Assembly (NCBI GenBank): GCA_947630525.1
Contig: CANRHW010000013.1
Span: 1 to 15,044, forward strand
Length of the DNA stretch: 15,044 nt
Direction: 5' to 3'
Source: an uncultured Clostridia bacterium
Lineage (GTDB): Bacteria; Bacillota; Clostridia; UMGS1883
The position numbers were made by a program, and so were the translations under genes. This document shows positions 7,028-14,010 of this stretch, piece by piece (within the stretch, counting starts at the first letter, position 1; each line of letters begins with the position of its first letter). The notes below the pieces were generated by a model, which worked only from the letters and a program-made list of their open reading frames with translations, made no database searches and had not been told where the DNA came from.

Positions 7028-8428
7028 ATGGCGGAGACAAAAGAAACGGCTGCGCCGAAAAACAATGCGGTGCAGGAAAATAAAATGGGCGTTATGCCGG
7101 TGGGCAAGCTGCTAATAACAATGGCCGGGCCCATGATATTATCCATGCTTGTTCAGGCCCTGTACAACGTGGTAGACAGCATATTTGTGTCACATTTCTC
7201 CGAGGACGGCCTTACGGCCCTTTCGCTGGCCTTTCCGGTGCAAAGTCTGATGATAGCGGTGGCAACGGGCACCGGCGTCGGCATCAACGCTATGCTCAGC
7301 AAAAGTCTGGGCGAAAAAGATCAGGAAAGCGTAAACGCCGCGGCAGGCAACGGCGTATTTCTGGCCCTGTGCAGCTACATTGTATTTTTGCTTTTCGGCA
7401 TATTCGGCACGCGGTTCTTTTTTGAGACCCAAAACGCCACCGCCGGGGTCGTGGATATGGGTACAAGCTACCTGAGCATCTGCGCGATTTTCAGCATAGG
7501 CGTATATGTGCAGATAACCTTTGAGCGCCTGCTCCAGGCCACCGGCAAGACCTTTTTCACCATGTGGACCCAGCTTGTCGGCGCCATAATCAATATAATA
7601 CTTGACCCAATACTGATCTTTGGTTATTTGGGCGCACCCAGACTTGGCGTCGCCGGCGCCGCATGGGCGACGGTCATAGGTCAGTGCGCTGCGGCGGCTT
7701 TGGCGGTAATATTCAATTTCAAATTCAACCCCGAGGTGAGCCTGACCGTTAAGGGAATGCGGCCCAGATTAAAAGTCATAAAGCGCATTTACGCCGTGGG
7801 GCTGCCCTCGATTTTGATGGTTGCCATAGGCTCGGTCATGACCTACACCATGAACCAAATACTGCTGAGCTTCAAAAACGTGGGCGAAACCGCCGTTTCG
7901 GTATTCGGTGCGTATTTCAAGCTCCAAAGCTTTATATTCATGCCCATTTTCGGCCTTAACAACGGTATGATCCCCATTGTGGCCTACAATTACGGCGCGC
8001 GCAAGCGCAGCCGTATCACCGGCACCATTAAGCTGAGCGTAATTTCCGCGGTGTCGATGATGTTCCTTGGGTTCCTCATATTCCAATTCCTAAGTCCGCA
8101 GCTGCTGGGGCTGTTTGACGCTTCGCCCACAATGCTGGAGCTTGGCGTCCCCGCGCTCAGAACCATCAGTATCCACTTCCTGCTGGCGGGCTTTTGCATA
8201 ATCTCCAGCAGCGTATTCCAAGCCCTCGGCAACGGCACCTTTAGCTTAATAATCTCCGTGGCCCGCCAGTTGGTGGTTTTGCTGCCCGTGGCCTGGCTGC
8301 TTTCGCTGACCGGCAAAATCGGCGCGGTATGGTGGAGCTTCGTAATAGCGGAATTTGTTTCCCTTGTGCTCTGCGCACTGTTCCTAAAAATCACCTACGA
8401 CAAAAAACTCAAGGAACTTCCGATGTAA
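7028..8428 (+). CDS. MATE-family multidrug exporter (MepA-like)
   Basis: A 466-residue integral membrane protein with the expected 12 transmembrane segments in two similar halves, exporting toxic compounds by exchange for sodium or protons. After a hydrophilic N-terminal 23 residues, the first half opens with MAGPMILSMLVQALYNVVDS (about 32-51) and has the family motif GTGVGINAML at 81-90; the second half opens with VGLPSILMVAIGSVM and continues to FGLNNGMIPIVAYNYGARKR, the corresponding motif. Length and layout fit the MepA-like branch common in Clostridia. AAAGGA (7014-7019) is eight bases before the ATG. It stands alone on its strand, divergent from the acyl-CoA synthetase, and is followed by two hairpins. 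Substrates cannot be predicted. Confidence 0.95.
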   Translation: MAETKETAAPKNNAVQENKMGVMPVGKLLITMAGPMILSMLVQALYNVVDSIFVSHFSEDGLTALSLAFPVQSLMIAVATGTGVGINAMLSKSLGEKDQESVNAAAGNGVFLALCSYIVFLLFGIFGTRFFFETQNATAGVVDMGTSYLSICAIFSIGVYVQITFERLLQATGKTFFTMWTQLVGAIINIILDPILIFGYLGAPRLGVAGAAWATVIGQCAAAALAVIFNFKFNPEVSLTVKGMRPRLKVIKRIYAVGLPSILMVAIGSVMTYTMNQILLSFKNVGETAVSVFGAYFKLQSFIFMPIFGLNNGMIPIVAYNYGARKRSRITGTIKLSVISAVSMMFLGFLIFQFLSPQLLGLFDASPTMLELGVPALRTISIHFLLAGFCIISSSVFQALGNGTFSLIISVARQLVVLLPVAWLLSLTGKIGAVWWSFVIAEFVSLVLCALFLKITYDKKLKELPM

Positions 8429-8452
8429 AGAGCTTAAAAGACAACTTCAATC

Positions 8453-8501
8453 AAAGGCAATACCCCACAAAGCCCCTATGGGCTTGTGCGGTATTGCCTT
8501 T
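8453..8501. repeat. 49-base near-perfect hairpin downstream of the MATE gene
   Basis: A 12-base perfect inverted repeat (8453-8464 with 8490-8501) continues through CACAA/TTGTG and GCCC/GGGC to a CTAT loop: 21 pairs, one C-C mismatch and one bulged A. The right arm ends in TTT, but AAAG follows, so it is a poor intrinsic terminator by itself. It may be part of a tandem termination region, or a REP/MITE-like palindromic repeat. Confidence 0.6.
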
Positions 8502-8513
8502 AAAGTTTCATTC

Positions 8514-8538
8514 AAAAGCGCCGCTATGCGCGGTTTTT
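8514..8538 (+). terminator. Probable terminator of the MATE gene
   Basis: A short GC-rich hairpin (GCGC at 8518-8521 with GCGC at 8528-8531, or CCGC/GCGG as an alternative) flanked by AAAA and followed by TTTTT (8534-8538). It is the second hairpin after the MATE stop and the one with the T-tract. Confidence 0.6.
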
Positions 8539-8623
8539 GATTTTATTCCTAATGTTTTTTGCTTTTATCTTGGCAAATCATTTGTTTATTTTTGCTAATC
8601 GCTTCATTTTTATTACAAAAGTG

Positions 8624-8652
8624 TTGCAATTTTACCAAAAATATGTTACAAT
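8624..8652 (+). promoter_or_regulatory. Promoter of the SLH/glucosaminidase gene
   Basis: TTGCAA (8624-8629), 17 bases, TACAAT (8647-8652), with TGT before the -10 (extended -10). The start codon lies 37 bases downstream of the -10. The 85 bases before it are AT-rich and show nothing else I recognise. Confidence 0.75.
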
Positions 8653-8688
8653 GACCCTGTTGCGAAAAATTTGAAGGAGGCACAGCTT

Positions 8689-10272
8689 ATGATAAAGAAT
8701 TTATTCGCTGCGTTTACGGCGTTTTGCGTAGCCGGCACAATGTCCTCTGCCGCGCTGGCCGAAAGCCGATTTTCAGATATTGACGGTTCCGATTACGAAT
8801 GGGCCGGCGAAGCCATTGAAAAGGTGGCCGAGCTTGGAATAATCAACGGCGACTCCGACGGCAGCTTCCGTCCGGGCGACGGCGTTAAAAAAATCGAGGC
8901 GCTGCTCATGCTTTCCCGCGTTACAGGCAGCAGCATCGAAAACTATGAGCCTTTCGTCCGTTTTGCCGAGTACCAATACTCCGATACTCTTGATGAATGC
9001 GGGCTTGCGGACAGCGAGTACAGGGGCGAGATAGCCTTTTTGCTATACAAAGACGTTCTCAGTGAAAGCGAGCTCATTGATTATATGGACAACCCCGACG
9101 CCGTTTTGAAAGTCGGCGAGGCAACGCGGCTTATCGCCGAGCTTTCTTCCGATCCGGATTTGACAAACAACGTAAAAACATCGCGTGCGCCAACAGTCAA
9201 ATATGCGGCGGCTTCCGTAAGCAGCAGCTCAAACACGAAGATGACCCGCGCACGCATGGCCGAATCCATGCTCTCAGTATATAACAACTTTGATTACTAT
9301 TCCATAACCGGACCTATCGAGGCCGTCACTCCCAATGACGACCTGACCGTTACCATATCCATACGCAATGATGCGGACGACACGGTGGGGACTTATATTT
9401 TCACCGAGGATATGAACGTTATCATCGACGGAGAAAAGGGCCGCGCCGAGGATATAGAGGTCGGCAGCACGGCTCTGCTGCTGTTGAGCCACGGCGGCTT
9501 TTTGTCGCTGGAAACACTCAGTCCCGCCGTTGAGGAGGCTGTGAACAAGGCGCTCGCCAAAACCGGCGTCTATGAAAACTATGTGCAGATACCCAATACC
9601 TTTGACTATGTGCTCCAAAAGCAGCTAAAGGAATATAACGTGGTTTACGGCTCGTCGATACGCAGAGCTTCCACCGCGGACGTAAGAAAGTACCTTGACC
9701 CGGATAATTATTGCGAGGGCAGCTATAAATATCAGTTCCTTGACCTGTCAAGGCCCAACAATATGACTGCCGACCAGCTCAACGAGTATCTTGAAGGCAG
9801 AGGAATACTTGACGGTATGGGCCAGGCCTTTATTGACGCGGCAAATGAGTATGGCGTAAGCGAGATATACCTGGTGGCCCACGCTTGTCTTGAAACCGGC
9901 CACGGCACCTCGACTTTGTCAAGGGGCGTGACCTACAACGGCCAAAAGGTTTATAATATGTTTGGCATCGGCGCATATGACGGCAACGCTGTAGCCGGCG
10001 GCTCCGCCTACGCTTATAAAATGGGCTGGACAACTCCCGAGGCGGCTATCAAAGGCGGCGCGGAATGGATAGCCAAGTATTACATACACCGCCCCGATGT
10101 GTGCCAGAACACGCTTTACAAAATGCGCTGGAATCCCGAGTCTCCCGGCGAGCATCAGTACGCCACGGACGTGGGCTGGGCCGTAAAGCAAGCTCAGTTC
10201 ATGGCGACAATAGTCGGCGACCGGGATTGCCTTCAGGTATTTGAAATCCCGGTTTATGAAACGGAAGAGTAA
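8689..10272 (+). CDS. Exported SLH-domain N-acetylglucosaminidase (cell-wall hydrolase)
   Basis: A 527-residue secreted surface protein predicted to cut peptidoglycan glycan strands. Residues 1-24 are a signal peptide (KN, hydrophobic core, cleavage after ALA). One clear S-layer homology repeat spans about 27-80, with IEKVAELGIINGDSDGSFRP at 43-62; weaker helical, SLH-like material follows at about 95-200 (for example TRARMAESMLSVY at 187-199). A beta-rich middle domain spans about 205-280. The C-terminal glucosaminidase-type domain (about 355-515) has ACLETGHGTSTLS at 399-411 with the candidate catalytic E402, then YNMFGIGAYDGNA (422-434), characteristic of LytD/AtlA-like glucosaminidases. 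The start is ATG 8689, with AAGGAGG at 8674-8680; an upstream TTG at 8671 would place that Shine-Dalgarno inside the gene. It is monocistronic, with its own promoter and terminator. SLH binding is to secondary wall polymer, so it probably stays on the cell surface. Confidence 0.88.
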   Translation: MIKNLFAAFTAFCVAGTMSSAALAESRFSDIDGSDYEWAGEAIEKVAELGIINGDSDGSFRPGDGVKKIEALLMLSRVTGSSIENYEPFVRFAEYQYSDTLDECGLADSEYRGEIAFLLYKDVLSESELIDYMDNPDAVLKVGEATRLIAELSSDPDLTNNVKTSRAPTVKYAAASVSSSSNTKMTRARMAESMLSVYNNFDYYSITGPIEAVTPNDDLTVTISIRNDADDTVGTYIFTEDMNVIIDGEKGRAEDIEVGSTALLLLSHGGFLSLETLSPAVEEAVNKALAKTGVYENYVQIPNTFDYVLQKQLKEYNVVYGSSIRRASTADVRKYLDPDNYCEGSYKYQFLDLSRPNNMTADQLNEYLEGRGILDGMGQAFIDAANEYGVSEIYLVAHACLETGHGTSTLSRGVTYNGQKVYNMFGIGAYDGNAVAGGSAYAYKMGWTTPEAAIKGGAEWIAKYYIHRPDVCQNTLYKMRWNPESPGEHQYATDVGWAVKQAQFMATIVGDRDCLQVFEIPVYETEE

Positions 10273-10319
10273 CGAGCTCAATAGAAGGCCTTATTTAGAG
10301 AAATCCCTTTCGATATTTA

Positions 10320-10354
10320 AAGAGCGCCGACCTTAGTCAGCGCTCTTCTCATTT
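10320..10354. terminator. Terminator between convergent genes
   Basis: Stem AAGAGCGC/GCGCTCTT (10320-10327 with 10340-10347), with GAC/GTC extending it across one mismatch, followed by CTCATTTT. Ends the glucosaminidase transcript; the arm is flanked by TTTAA on the other side, so some effect on the convergent - strand unit is possible. Confidence 0.8.
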
Positions 10355-10404
10355 TATGCACGTATACCCGGCGCAAAGGAACAAAGGCGCCAAGCGTTCA
10401 CGTA

Positions 10405-11373
10405 TTACGCCCTTTTATCCGCTTTGCCGGTAACGGCTTTTATTTCCGTGTTTATCTTTTCTATTTCATCGGTCAGCCGTTCTATTTCCCTGACGCTCTC
10501 TTCGGCCTGCTCAATACTATAGTTTATCATCTCGTAAACGCTTTCGGTGTCATAGGTGTTTTGCAGTTTGAGCCCGCCCTGGTACTGCATTATCTTCATC
10601 CAGCGCATCATTTCTTCATATTTTTCAAGGTCGCAGTCCTCATCGCGGTCTTCCACATATCTTTTTACATGGCCGGTGGTCACGGCCAGCGGGGTGCCGC
10701 TTTTCATGGCGCGGTTTGTGCGCCGCTTCACCACGGTTGGACTGTACATTATAGGTTCGCTGGCAACCTTCAGCATACCGTCGTCCGCATCGCTGTCACA
10801 AACACAGACCTTTATGCCCAAGCTGCGAAGATATTCGGCCATATCGGGGGAATACTCGCCGTCTTTAAAAATCATTATTTCCGGCATATTAAGGCCCAAT
10901 GCCTCAAAGCCGGCCTTAGTCGCCTCCAAATCGGCGTCCGGGCTGTATTCTATAGCCCCCTCCCAGTCGGAAGCTAATATCTCCCGATACTGAGCCAGAG
11001 TGAGATTGCCGCTCGAATCTTCTTCCGCCAGCGGCAGTTGACCCGGCGCAAAGGTCACTACGCCCCGAAATTCATGATATGTAACCGTTGGATATATTAC
11101 CTCATATAGATTGCGGTCCGCATAATTAAAACACAAAAACAACACGGCGCCGCCTGTTTTGGTCTTATCTCGCTCCTTTTCAAGCAGCTCTATCTGGGAA
11201 TAGAGTTCGGCCCTTTCCTGCTGAAGCGCATTTATTCTTATTACGTCGCGGCTGCGGGCCTCGGCATCGCCAATCTCGCTTTTGGCGCAAATAAAAATCA
11301 ATGCCGCCGAAGCTGCAATCGAAAGAACAAGCACCGCGGCCATAATTTTTTTTTTCAAATAACTTTCTTTCAT
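10405..11373 (-). CDS. Membrane-anchored coiled-coil protein with degenerate NodB/polysaccharide-deacetylase-like domain
   Basis: A 322-residue protein of unproven function. It has one N-terminal membrane anchor (about 11-30, preceded by KKK, so the bulk is extracytoplasmic), a coiled coil at about 40-72 (QQERAELYSQIELLEKERDK), a globular domain at about 75-240 and a second coiled coil at about 285-315. The globular domain reads like a NodB barrel: first strand GGAVLFLCFNYADRN (74-88), LTLAQYREIL at 124-133, and IMIFKDGEYSPDMAEYLRSLGIK at 166-188, with two bases of the fold typical of polysaccharide deacetylases. The catalytic motifs are gone: TFDDG is replaced by LCFNYAD, the HxxxH metal site is absent (IEYSPDAD stands near its place), and the RxPYG-type motif is FKDGEYS. 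It is therefore probably a non-enzymatic glycan-binding or scaffold protein, if the fold call is right. GGAG lies six bases before the ATG. It follows a small membrane protein gene by 16 bases on the same strand. Confidence 0.6.
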   Translation of the reverse strand: MKESYLKKKIMAAVLVLSIAASAALIFICAKSEIGDAEARSRDVIRINALQQERAELYSQIELLEKERDKTKTGGAVLFLCFNYADRNLYEVIYPTVTYHEFRGVVTFAPGQLPLAEEDSSGNLTLAQYREILASDWEGAIEYSPDADLEATKAGFEALGLNMPEIMIFKDGEYSPDMAEYLRSLGIKVCVCDSDADDGMLKVASEPIMYSPTVVKRRTNRAMKSGTPLAVTTGHVKRYVEDRDEDCDLEKYEEMMRWMKIMQYQGGLKLQNTYDTESVYEMINYSIEQAEESVREIERLTDEIEKINTEIKAVTGKADKRA

Positions 11374-11389
11374 TTTGAACTCCGATATG

Positions 11390-11575
11390 TTAAAACTCGC
11401 TTACAATTTCCGGCCGGAACTCATCTTTAACGCCACTGCCATACACGATATTGGTATTGTTTTGCATTTGATCGACCTGACTTGTATTTTTCAGACGTGT
11501 AATGCAAACAATGGAAAATACAATAAAAATTATAGCCAATATCTTTTTAATAAGGTCGGTATTGTTACTTTTCAT
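11390..11575 (-). CDS. Small single-pass membrane protein, unknown
   Basis: A 61-residue protein (from ATG 11575; a GTG at 11584 would add three residues). After a short basic N-terminus it has a hydrophobic segment, IKKILAIIFIVFSIVCI (about 9-25), then RLK and a polar Asn/Gln-rich outer tail ending in FRPEIVSEF. The inside-positive arrangement puts the tail outside the cell. It could be a small partner or assembly factor of the next gene, 16 bases downstream, which is also a single-pass membrane protein. Codon use is much more AT-rich than in the flanking genes. Shine-Dalgarno support is weak (GGTG only), but a promoter (11615-11643) and a possible coupled leader frame precede it. I do not recognise a family. 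Confidence 0.6.
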   Translation of the reverse strand: MKSNNTDLIKKILAIIFIVFSIVCITRLKNTSQVDQMQNNTNIVYGSGVKDEFRPEIVSEF

Positions 11576-11595
11576 TTTAAACACCGTTCTATCAT
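11572..11595 (-). CDS. Possible seven-codon leader frame coupled to the small membrane protein
   Basis: ATG at 11595-11593 preceded by GGAG and TTTTT encodes MIERCLK and stops at TGA 11574-11572. The stop overlaps the ATG of the membrane protein (ATGA). The better Shine-Dalgarno belongs to this mini-frame, so it may deliver ribosomes to the weakly initiated gene behind it. Short enough to be chance. Confidence 0.25.
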   Translation of the reverse strand: MIERCLK

Positions 11596-11614
11596 AAAAA
11601 CTCCATATGTAACT

Positions 11615-11643
11615 ATTATATCACAAACTATTTTATTTGTAAA
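11615..11643 (-). promoter_or_regulatory. Promoter of the two-gene membrane-protein unit
   Basis: On the - strand: TTTACA (11643-11638), 17 bases, TATAAT (11620-11615), with TGA before the -10. The expected RNA start near 11608 leaves a leader of roughly 33 bases before the ATG at 11575. Confidence 0.75.
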
Positions 11644-11696
11644 TATATAATTTATACTTTTTCTGTAAATTCGGTTTCCAAAAATCAAATTAGGTA

Positions 11697-11725
11697 TAGA
11701 CAAACCTGGGATTTTGTGATAGAAT
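11697..11725 (+). promoter_or_regulatory. Candidate upstream promoter of the asp23-fakA-recG operon
   Basis: TAGACA (11697-11702), 17 bases, TAGAAT (11720-11725), with TGA before the -10; five of six match in each hexamer. RNA would start at about 11732, inside the palindrome at 11723-11752, giving a leader of about 137 bases before asp23. Confidence 0.55.
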
Positions 11726-11752
11726 AAAATAAAATCAAGATTTTATTTTATT
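11723..11752. repeat. Perfect 14-base AT-rich inverted repeat
   Basis: Arms 11723-11736 and 11739-11752 are exact reverse complements separated by AA. It begins at the -10 of the candidate promoter above and covers its expected start site, which is a typical position for a repressor operator. It is almost wholly A/T, so it is not a classical terminator. Confidence 0.5.
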
Positions 11753-11802
11753 ATTGATTTTATGCGCCGCCGAAATTTTCCTCGCCAAAACGGCGATGCG
11801 CA

Positions 11803-11828
11803 ATTATATCATAAATTTATGATATAAT
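11803..11828. promoter_or_regulatory. 26-base perfect palindrome with mirrored extended -10 elements
   Basis: Bases 11803-11828 form an exact palindrome centred between 11815 and 11816. Each half contains TGATATAAT: the + strand copy (TATAAT at 11823-11828) lies 40 bases before asp23 and the - strand copy (11808-11803) faces the divergent unit. No good -35 is visible 16-18 bases from the + copy. It may be an extended -10 promoter, a symmetric bidirectional promoter, or an operator. Confidence 0.5.
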
Positions 11829-11868
11829 AATTTAATAAAGGCAAAATATTTCTTAAGGAGGCATCCCC

Positions 11869-12231
11869 ATGGCCGGAATTTTTGAAAACGAATATGGCAG
11901 CATAACCATCAGCAGCAGCGTAATCTCGGCGATCGCCGGCAGCGTGGCCACCAAGTGCTACGGCGTTGTAGGCATGGCTTTCAAAAGCACCAAAGACGGC
12001 ATAGTCAACCTTTTAAAGGCGGGCAATATCAGCAAGGGAATACAGGTCAGCTTTGATGAGCAGGGGGCACTGCACATAAATCTGCACATCATAGTACAGT
12101 ACGGCGTTAACATCAATGCCATATGTGACAGCATCATGCACAATGTTCGGTATCAGGTGTCCGCCATGACCGGTCTGGAGGTGGCCGGCATCAACGTGTT
12201 TGTTGAGAGCGTCAGGGTCACCAACGACTAA
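11869..12231 (+). CDS. Asp23/Gls24 family envelope stress protein (YloU-like)
   Basis: A 120-residue Asp23/Gls24-family protein (DUF322). Members attach to the inner face of the membrane or accumulate in stress in Gram-positive bacteria; the molecular role is not settled. The family's opening, NEYGSITISSSVISAIAGSVATKCYGVVG (about 7-35), is clear, followed by the beta strand HINLHIIVQYGVNI (about 69-82) and the closing VAGINVFVESVRV. No membrane segment or signal peptide. TAAGGAGG (11854-11861) is seven bases before the ATG. The gene is immediately followed by fakA, as yloU is by yloV in Bacillus, and the fakA Shine-Dalgarno overlaps its stop codon. Confidence 0.93.
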   Translation: MAGIFENEYGSITISSSVISAIAGSVATKCYGVVGMAFKSTKDGIVNLLKAGNISKGIQVSFDEQGALHINLHIIVQYGVNINAICDSIMHNVRYQVSAMTGLEVAGINVFVESVRVTND

Positions 12232-12243
12232 GGAGGAATTGGC

Positions 12244-13899
12244 ATGATCGACAGAATTGACGCGGCGTTATTCAAGAACATGGTCCTCTCGGCCGCAAAC
12301 AGGCTTTGCGCCAACAAGGACACGGTTGACGCGCTGAACGTTTTTCCCGTGCCTGACGGCGATACGGGCACAAATATGGGGCTGACATTTATGAACGCCG
12401 CAAAAGAAATTGAAAACAACGATTACGCCACCGTGTCGGAGGTCGCTTCCGCAGTGGCCAAGGCCACTTTACGCGGGGCTCGTGGCAACAGCGGCGTAAT
12501 ACTTTCGCAGATATTCAGGGGCGTGAGCAAGGTTTTAAAGGGCATGGACACGGTTTCCGTCCCCGACATGGCCTCCGCTCTCAAAGAGGGCAGCGACACC
12601 GCCTACAGTGCGGTAATGAAGCCCACCGAGGGCACTATCCTTACGGTCATACGCAAGTGCGCCCAGGCCGCTCAGGAGTTCGAGGGCGAGGACGTGGCCG
12701 CGTTTTGGGACGCGGTAATAGCCAAGGGCAACCGCACTCTTGCAAAGACTACTCAGATGCTGCCCCAGCTCCAGCAAGCTGGCGTGGTAGACGCGGGCGG
12801 CCAGGGGCTAATGTTCGTGTTCGAGGGCTTTGCACAGGCCATGGACGGCAAAGAGGTGACCCTTTTGCCAATGAGCGGCGCAAAGGCTGCTCCAAAGGCT
12901 GACGAAAGTCCCCAGCAGCAGACGAAAGCTGAGGAAATTCGGTATGCCTACTGTACGGAATTTATCATAAACAAGGCCGACCCCGCCGCCTCGGCAGACG
13001 CTCTTCGGGCTGCTATTTCACCAAAAGGCGATTGTATGCTCATTATAGACGAAGAGGATATCGTCAAAGTACATATCCATACCAACAACCCCGGATATGT
13101 TCTTGAACAGGCCGTAAAGCTGGGCGAAATGGTCAATATAAAAATCGACAATATGCGTTTGCAGCACAGCAGCCTTACGGGCGGGGCGGATGAAGCCCAC
13201 GCTCAGGACGCGGAGCCCGCTCAGGCACCGGCCAAGCCGGAAAAGCAGTTGGCGACGATAGCCGTTGTCGCCGGCGATGGGCTGGCGAATACTTTCCGCG
13301 AGCTTGGCGTGGACGAAATAATCCAGGGCGGACAAACTATGAACCCGTCCACCGAGGATATTCTGGCGGCGGCCAACGCGGCCAATGCCGAAAACGTGAT
13401 CATTCTCCCCAACAACAAAAACATCATCCTTTCCGCCGAGCAGGTTCAATATTTGACCGAACGAAAGATATTTGTGGTGCCTTCCCGCTCAATACCTGAG
13501 GGCATTGCGGCGGCCATGGCTTACGCGCCCGGGCTTTCGCCCGAGGAGCTGTTCGGCGCCATGAAAGAGGCTGTTTCCACGGTAAAAAGCGGCAGCGTTA
13601 CCTTCGCGGTGCGTGATACGAGCATCGACGGCATGGACATAGCCAAGGGCAACTATCTTGGGCTGGCCGGCGGCAAAATCGCCGCTGTCGGCGAAAGTTT
13701 GAACGACACCGCCGCGAAGCTGGTGGCCGAGCTGGCTGACGAGGACAGCGAGGTTATATCCGTCTATCGTGGCAGCGACGCCGCGGAAAGCGACGGCGCC
13801 GCCCTTGAAGAAATACTGACCGAGGCTTATCCCGACGCCGACGTGCTGTTCTACGACGGCGGCCAGCCGGTGTACTATTATATTATTTCCGTGGAATAA
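12244..13899 (+). CDS. fakA: Fatty acid kinase subunit FakA (DhaL/DAK-domain protein, YloV)
   Basis: The ATP-binding subunit of fatty acid kinase, which phosphorylates fatty acids held by FakB carriers to acyl-phosphate for phospholipid synthesis. Its 551 residues match the family. The N-terminal DhaL domain (about 1-205) has NVFPVPDGDTGTNM at 32-45, with D38 and D40 as magnesium/ATP ligands, RGARGNSGVILSQ at 77-89 and VVDAGGQGL at 181-189. A linker rich in Ala, Pro and Gln (about 211-232) leads to the middle domain, with YCTEF (C237) and VHIHTNNPG (276-284), which I believe corresponds to the reported metal site. A second Ala/Pro linker (about 314-334) precedes the C-terminal domain (335-551), the part that contacts FakB. 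AAGGAGG (12230-12236) overlaps the asp23 stop. No fakB lies in the window. It stands in an operon with asp23 and recG. Confidence 0.95.
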   Translation: MIDRIDAALFKNMVLSAANRLCANKDTVDALNVFPVPDGDTGTNMGLTFMNAAKEIENNDYATVSEVASAVAKATLRGARGNSGVILSQIFRGVSKVLKGMDTVSVPDMASALKEGSDTAYSAVMKPTEGTILTVIRKCAQAAQEFEGEDVAAFWDAVIAKGNRTLAKTTQMLPQLQQAGVVDAGGQGLMFVFEGFAQAMDGKEVTLLPMSGAKAAPKADESPQQQTKAEEIRYAYCTEFIINKADPAASADALRAAISPKGDCMLIIDEEDIVKVHIHTNNPGYVLEQAVKLGEMVNIKIDNMRLQHSSLTGGADEAHAQDAEPAQAPAKPEKQLATIAVVAGDGLANTFRELGVDEIIQGGQTMNPSTEDILAAANAANAENVIILPNNKNIILSAEQVQYLTERKIFVVPSRSIPEGIAAAMAYAPGLSPEELFGAMKEAVSTVKSGSVTFAVRDTSIDGMDIAKGNYLGLAGGKIAAVGESLNDTAAKLVAELADEDSEVISVYRGSDAAESDGAALEEILTEAYPDADVLFYDGGQPVYYYIISVE

Positions 13900-13922
13900 C
13901 GCAATGTAAAGGCGCCGCCGCG

Positions 13923-13967
13923 TGACGTTGCCGGACGGTGCACGGCGCTAAGTCGGCGCGAACGTCA
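13923..13967 (+). promoter_or_regulatory. Structured GC-rich intergenic segment after fakA
   Basis: TGACGTT (13923-13929) pairs exactly with AACGTCA (13961-13967), and the adjacent GCCG (13930-13933) with CGGC (13954-13957) across a three-base bulge, giving a 45-base fold in the 111-base gap before the next gene. No T-tract follows, so a terminator is unlikely. It may be a processing or stability element, or decayed coding DNA. Confidence 0.3.
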
Positions 13968-14010
13968 TATTTCCATCGCGGATCAGTGCAATTGATAAAG
14001 GAGGCTCGAT

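Noticed and set aside
8671..8688. TTG start giving a 533-residue glucosaminidase
   Set aside because: It would place AAGGAGG inside the coding region; the ATG at 8689 is correctly spaced from it and begins a proper signal peptide.
11375..11650. 91-codon + strand frame opposite the small membrane protein
   Set aside because: AT-rich chance frame without Shine-Dalgarno; the - strand frame has a promoter and a sensible membrane-protein pattern.
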